DNA of 64,000 bases from Triplophysa rosa (lineage: Eukaryota > Chordata > Actinopteri > Cypriniformes > Nemacheilidae). This document shows, piece after piece, positions 60,086-64,000 of this stretch. Position numbers and translations under genes: made by a program. The stretch spans positions 24,067,690-24,131,689 of the forward strand of contig NC_079900.1 in the NCBI RefSeq assembly GCF_024868665.1, in the 5' to 3' direction. Within the stretch, counting starts at the first letter, position 1; each line of letters begins with the position of its first letter. The notes beneath the pieces are model-generated. The model did no database searches. It was not told where the DNA came from and saw only the letters and a list, made by a program, of their open reading frames with translations.

Positions 60086-60792
60086 AAATCATAAAGCACA
60101 AAATGTAATAAGGTTTAACTACACAGATGAGCTTGTAAACCGAAGTCGCAAGCTAACGCTTTGTCAAAGTGATAGTTATAAGCAGCCTTTCGGTTAGAAA
60201 AAGCGTAAAGATTTAATGTAACATGATGTAACATAATGTAAATGAATTGAGACATAGTGAACTTAAGTCACAAGTTAACACGGTAGTAATGAGCATCGTT
60301 CTTTCACTACAGGGGCCATCAAATGGAAACCATTCCTTCTAAAAAGACGTGGTTACTAAACGGTACTCGTAAACTACATTCCATAAGAGATAAATAACAC
60401 AGAGGTCACAAGTTAAAACGGGCATATTCCCTTGATTCATCCAGCTGCATATTGTTGTGTGACATCTTGATATTATTGCAAAGATCCGCAGCAGCTAGCA
60501 TTGCGAAATAGCTTAGTGTGATTGTTACCGTAGTGACACGCTGCCTCGCTTTATTGTATGGGTACGAATCCCGTGTCAAATCGCTTTATTTATTTTTTCA
60601 CCTCGCTTCAGCCGTTACGGGCGATCATACCAATAATTTGCAATCTTAACAAGAATGTCAAAATCATGTAACAAGAAAGTCTGTGTTTATTAGACATCTT
60701 AATATCAAGTCGTCTTGTGCTTTCAGAATCGACGAATCTGCTGAGGTCGTTCATGCACCTCTTTGGCAGAGGACCTGTAACCGGAACTTGGT
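60068..60792. other. Loop of the fold-back element
   Basis: No open frame of note and no paired sequence. Nothing recognised. Confidence 0.4.
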
Positions 60793-60975
60793 CACCACCT
60801 TAGCACCCCCTGACTCGCACAGATTTTGAAGAACTTTGTCATTTATCTCTCCGTCAATCTGTAATAAATCCTCAATAAGTGCATCTAATCTGAATGACAC
60901 ATAGTCATTTGATGCATGGTTATCGACTTCATTGGCTAAATGCTGTAACTCTCTAGCTAATTGTGCGCCCGCCAT
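60751..60975 (-). CDS. Small protein start in the right arm, 74 codons
   Basis: Same start as the left-arm frame (MAGAQLARELQHLANEVDN), with DALIEDLLQIDGEINDKVLQ instead of DAFIDDLL..KVLPRLLAS. It lacks ten residues present on the left, yet stays in frame to NLCESGGAKVV, and ends QVLCQRGA. The two copies differ by substitutions and this in-frame gap. Confidence 0.4.
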   Translation of the reverse strand: MAGAQLARELQHLANEVDNHASNDYVSFRLDALIEDLLQIDGEINDKVLQNLCESGGAKVVTKFRLQVLCQRGA

Positions 60976-61498
60976 AGTTACTTAACGTTATACACGAAGC
61001 AAACGATCAGTGAGTGACGTGACGTTAGTCCAAAACAAGTCAAGAGTAATCGATCAAACGCTTCAATCTACGCTGAACCAATAGTAGGCAAGACCAACCC
61101 ATCTAATTATCATACAAGACACAGAAAAGTAAGAATAAATACAAGAATAAATAAATAAAAGTGGAAATAAATACATGCGATAATAAATAAATATAAAAAT
61201 AAATAAACGTATAAATAAATAAATGTAAAAATAAAAGGAAATGATAAATAAAATAATCTAAAAATAAATAATAATAATAATTAAAAATAATTAAAAATGG
61301 ACACAAAAAATAATAAATCAATTTAAAAAATGAAAAGAAAAGTTAAAGCTAAGATCAATAATAGCTAAAACGAATTATTTTGTTTTATCAAACCATTCAT
61401 TCCTGTATTTATTTTCATATTATTACATTTATTCGTTTATATATTTATTTATTTATACATTAATTTATTTATAATTTTTGCAGGTTTAGTCCTCCATA
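60793..61498 (-). repeat. Right arm of the fold-back element
   Basis: Inverse copy of 59332-60067, including the ATG and the first ~50 codons of the small frame. Confidence 0.87.
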
Positions 61499-61523
61499 CA
61501 AACCACTCGATCACCTGGCTCCG
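61499..61523 (-). repeat. Head of the second SINE type
   Basis: On the minus strand GTCGGAGCCAGGTGATCGAG followed by TGGTTTG, a box A like that of tRNA-Ser or tRNA-Leu. It belongs to the SINE at 59158. Confidence 0.8.
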
Positions 61524-61541
61524 ACAACAGGTCTAGCTTTT

Positions 61542-61676
61542 GTTGAAACTAGTAACTCTGTATTAGCAGCTATTGTATTATTGCTCCTGTATGACATATC
61601 GCTTATTGCTCCCTGAACTCTCTGTAAGTCGTATTTGGATAAAAGCGTCTGCTAAATGACTAATGTAAATGTAATT
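61542..61676 (+). mobile_element. L2-like LINE, segment 3 (3' UTR and tail)
   Basis: GTTGAAACTAGTAACTCTGT to GGATAAAAGCGTCTGC and TAAATGACTAATGTAAATG. Same tail as the copy ending at 62885, and like the HAmo SINE tail. Confidence 0.88.
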
Positions 61677-62199
61677 AAACAGGCAAATCTTTGTTTATCA
61701 AATACGCTTTTATAAAGAGACCTACCACACTGCCCTAACAGGCATGAAACTTAGTTATGATACTAAATATTTAGACTCATTGTAGCTTCAGAAGCAATTT
61801 AAATTATAGCTGCAAAAAGCATTTATCAGGCCCTCACATCTTGGTGCACATTGAGGATGCTGATGTGAAGTTTGAACATCCCTACCCTCACAACAAGTTC
61901 TTCATGTTTTATGGCAAAATATCAATTTTTTTTAGGGCCACTATGGACACACAATTGACCAAAAACCCTAAGGCATTGCAATTAAACATGGCAAATGCCT
62001 GTAGATTAGACTGAACAAATATGAGGTTCATATAATGAAATCTCTAGGAGTTGTATGATGCAGAGAAAACGTAAAAACTACAAAAAATTGCAGATAAATT
62101 TTAAAATAGCAGACCCCCTGTTGGGTTTAGGATACTGTTGTAAGAGACTTTTCGTAGCTTTTCGAATGCTACATGAGCCTACCAAATTTCATACATTTT

Positions 62200-62570
62200 T
62201 TACCAAATATTGTAGGTGCCGCTATAGAGCCATTTTGCCACACTTTTTTCTGAAACCCATATCAGATAAATTTTCACCACCTCTAACATGTATGCAAACT
62301 TTCATGAGTTTTCAAGCATGTTTAGGCTCTCAAAAATGTGATTAAATTTGAAGATTATAACAAACTGAGCAATTCCTCACATACTCGGTGCTTGGGCCAT
62401 TATTAACAACATTCTTTCATGCAAATTTCCCTATAACTCAAAGAAATATAGAATCTTATAAATAAACTATAAAGAGCAAGTTAATGTGCCTTAACCCGAT
62501 AAATTTTGACAGTTACTCAGTGCCAAAAGGACACTGAAATGGTTATGTTTAGTGCAGTTGTTTTGATATA
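62200..62570 (+). repeat. Old repeat, inverse partner of 56047-56605
   Basis: GCCGCTATAGAGCCATTTTG, CAAGCATGTTTAGGCTCTCA and AACTCAAAGAAATATAGAAT are the inverse of words at 56580-56140. The copy continues left to about 61840 and lacks the SINE of its partner. Confidence 0.75.
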
Positions 62571-62571
62571 A

Positions 62572-62885
62572 GGATTCTCCTTCACAACTCCTTCCTTATG
62601 GAATATTCTTCCTAACTCTGTCCGGTCAACCACATCTCTCACAACATTCAAAAAACTACTTAAAACCCATCTCTTCTGTGAATACTTGACAGAAAAATGA
62701 GAGAAAAAAATACACTAACCCTCTCTCTTTCTCTCAACAGGTAGTGGTCTAGCTTTTGTTGAAACTAGTAACTTTGTATTAGCACTTTGTATCATTGCTC
62801 CTGTATGACATATCGCTTATTGCTCCCTAAACTCTCTGTAAGTCACTTTGGATAAAAGTGTCTGCTAAATGACTATGTAAATGTT
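62572..62885 (+). mobile_element. L2-like LINE, second copy, 5' truncated
   Basis: TTCTCCTTCACAACTCCTTC, CAACATTCAAAAAACTACTT, then ACCCATCTCTTCTGTG and the TAAATGACTATGTAAATG tail. The end of ORF2 and the 3' UTR only. Confidence 0.88.
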
Positions 62886-62919
62886 GCATGATTCCGGCAA
62901 ACGACATTGTGTTAGGGAT

Positions 62920-63285
62920 TATTAAGAGGCCATGATTGACAAGGGCCAGTGGAGGAAATCTGGCCAGGACACCAGGGTTACACCCCTACTCTTTACGAGA
63001 AGTACCATGGGATCTTTAATGACCACAGGGATTCAGGACCTCAGTTTAACATCTAATCCGAAAGGCGGTGCTTTTAACAGTATAGTGTCCCCATCACAAT
63101 ACTGGGGCATTAGGACCCATACAGACCACAGGGTGAGCACTCTCTGCTGGTCTCACTAACACCTCTTCCAGCAGCAACCTAGCTTTTCCAGGAGGTCTCC
63201 CATCCAGGCACTGACCGGGCTCAGCCCTGCTTAGCTTCAGTGGGCAACAAGTCTTGATCTACAGGGTGATATGGCTGCTGGCTTA
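62920..63285 (-). repeat. 5S-rRNA-derived SINE (SINE3-like)
   Basis: On the minus strand, 63285-63190 reads GCAGCCATATCACCCTGTAG, GAAGCTAAGCAGGGCTGAGC and GCCTGGATGGGAGACCTCC, the internal promoter order of 5S rRNA (box A, intermediate element, box C). A body of non-5S sequence (CAGCAGAGAGTGCTCACC and further to GGGATCTTTAATG inverse) follows. The arrangement and changes exclude a functional 5S gene. Confidence 0.75.
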
Positions 63286-63683
63286 TGACAAAACAGCTAA
63301 CCAATCATGACAATCTCGTCTTCTGAAATGATCATTTGATTAGCTTACTTCAGAAATAGTGAGTCTCTATAAAAACCGGCTGTCATTCTCACTACATGGT
63401 ATTGTTATAATTCATTAAAAAAATTCCCCTCAACTGGCGATTGACACTTTTACATATACTTGCCAACGCAAATTTTTACTCCCAATTGGCGCGTGTTAAT
63501 TTTAGGTTCTCTCTTCTTGATGTCTGATCATAGGGTGAGAACTACACTTCAGCAGGTACAGACAAAACCTTTCAGAATCCTCCCAGAAATTATATTATTA
63601 TATAATTCAGGATTGTACAGACTGGAACAATAGTAAAAATGATTGTGTGCTTTCCTTATTGCAACAGCAGCATCATCCATCAG
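63286..63683. other. Stretch without recognised feature
   Basis: No paired ends or open frame. Confidence 0.35.
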
Positions 63684-64000
63684 CAGTGGCGGCCGGTCAA
63701 TAGGGGGCGCTGGGGTGCCGCCCCCTTAAAGTTATCCAGAGAAGAAAGCTACTTTAATATGCCAACAATAAGTTTAATATATATCGCAAATTAATAACGT
63801 AATAAAATAATTTAGTCGTACTATTCCACCATTAGTCATATTATAATTTATTAAAAAATCAAAAAATCAAAATTGTATTTTGTTCATACGTGTGCGGGGC
63901 GCCGGACAAACGAGTGTGTATGTAGGCACGAACATTTTTGAAAAGCATGTGATTTGAGGCTGAGCTCTAATTGGCTTGTTTCAAATCGTGCTGCGCCCCA
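63684..64000 (+). mobile_element. Start of a hAT-like repeat, cut by the window edge
   Basis: CAGTGGCGGCCGGTCAATAG followed by GGGGGCGCTGGGGTGCCGCC, a common fish repeat start. The other end is outside the window. Confidence 0.5.

Larger units (their letters stand above)
59332..61498. mobile_element. 2.17-kb fold-back element with coding arms
   Basis: Ends TATGGAGGACTAAACCTGCA on both strands, with exact duplication CAAACC at 59326-59331 and 61499-61504. Arms about 0.7 kb: an AT-rich TTTATTT stretch outside, then a promoter-like segment with ATTGG, then the start of a reading frame in each. The loop is about 0.7 kb. It is inserted in a SINE which is itself inserted in the LINE. Confidence 0.88.

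Noticed and set aside
63190..63285. Possible functional 5S rRNA gene
   Set aside because: The first part diverges and the 5S-like part is joined to SINE body sequence.

Overview
The window is vertebrate genomic DNA, most probably from a cypriniform fish. It carries tRNA-derived SINEs of the HAmo type, many short TTAA-flanked inverted-repeat elements of the 'CACCCAAAAATGAAAATTC' kind that crowd cyprinid introns, Tc1 and hAT elements, and an L2-like LINE. There is no sign of bacterial, organellar or viral genome organisation.

The only host gene I can support is on the minus strand: baiap2l1 (IRTKS, an I-BAR plus SH3 adaptor that links curved membrane to actin). Twelve coding exons were read directly at 47811-47761, 43381-43306, 42822-42736, 23985-23924, 21137-21066, 14227-14093, 9499-9347, 9243-9088, 8998-8902, 6402-6189, 3724-3665 and 2174-2015. 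Every junction has AG/GT borders, all phases agree, and they join into 441 uninterrupted codons starting at the true initiator. The I-BAR domain is in exons 1-8 and the SH3 domain is split between exons 10 and 11. The C-terminal exon or exons probably lie off the left edge, although an in-frame stop at 1973 offers a shorter end.

The introns (about 2-47.7 kb) are mostly mobile DNA. Intron 3 is 18.75 kb and holds hAT elements, TTAA elements, a Tc1 relative with about 210-bp inverted ends, a solo LTR and three related members of a 480-bp repeat family (one of them in intron 4). Intron 5 holds a three-level nest. Intron 6 is about 4.6 kb and intron 5 about 6.8 kb. Intron 6 is where the bulk of 9.5-14 kb lies; intron 5 (14.2-21.1 kb) also contains a hAT element that itself holds an intact DD37E Tc1-type transposon. 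Intron 1 contains a dead Tc1 copy.

Upstream of the gene (48-64 kb) no host gene was recognised. This stretch holds TTAA elements, SINEs, a decayed transposase-like gene (51.9-52.9 kb), a solo LTR with a perfect target duplication (54811-55257), and an L2-like LINE broken by two insertions. One is a 1.72-kb element with 365-bp inverted repeats. The other is a SINE that itself received a 2.17-kb fold-back element whose roughly 0.7-kb arms both encode the start of the same small protein. These two long-inverted-repeat elements are the most unusual structures in the window. A 5S-rRNA-derived SINE and the start of another hAT-like repeat end the window.
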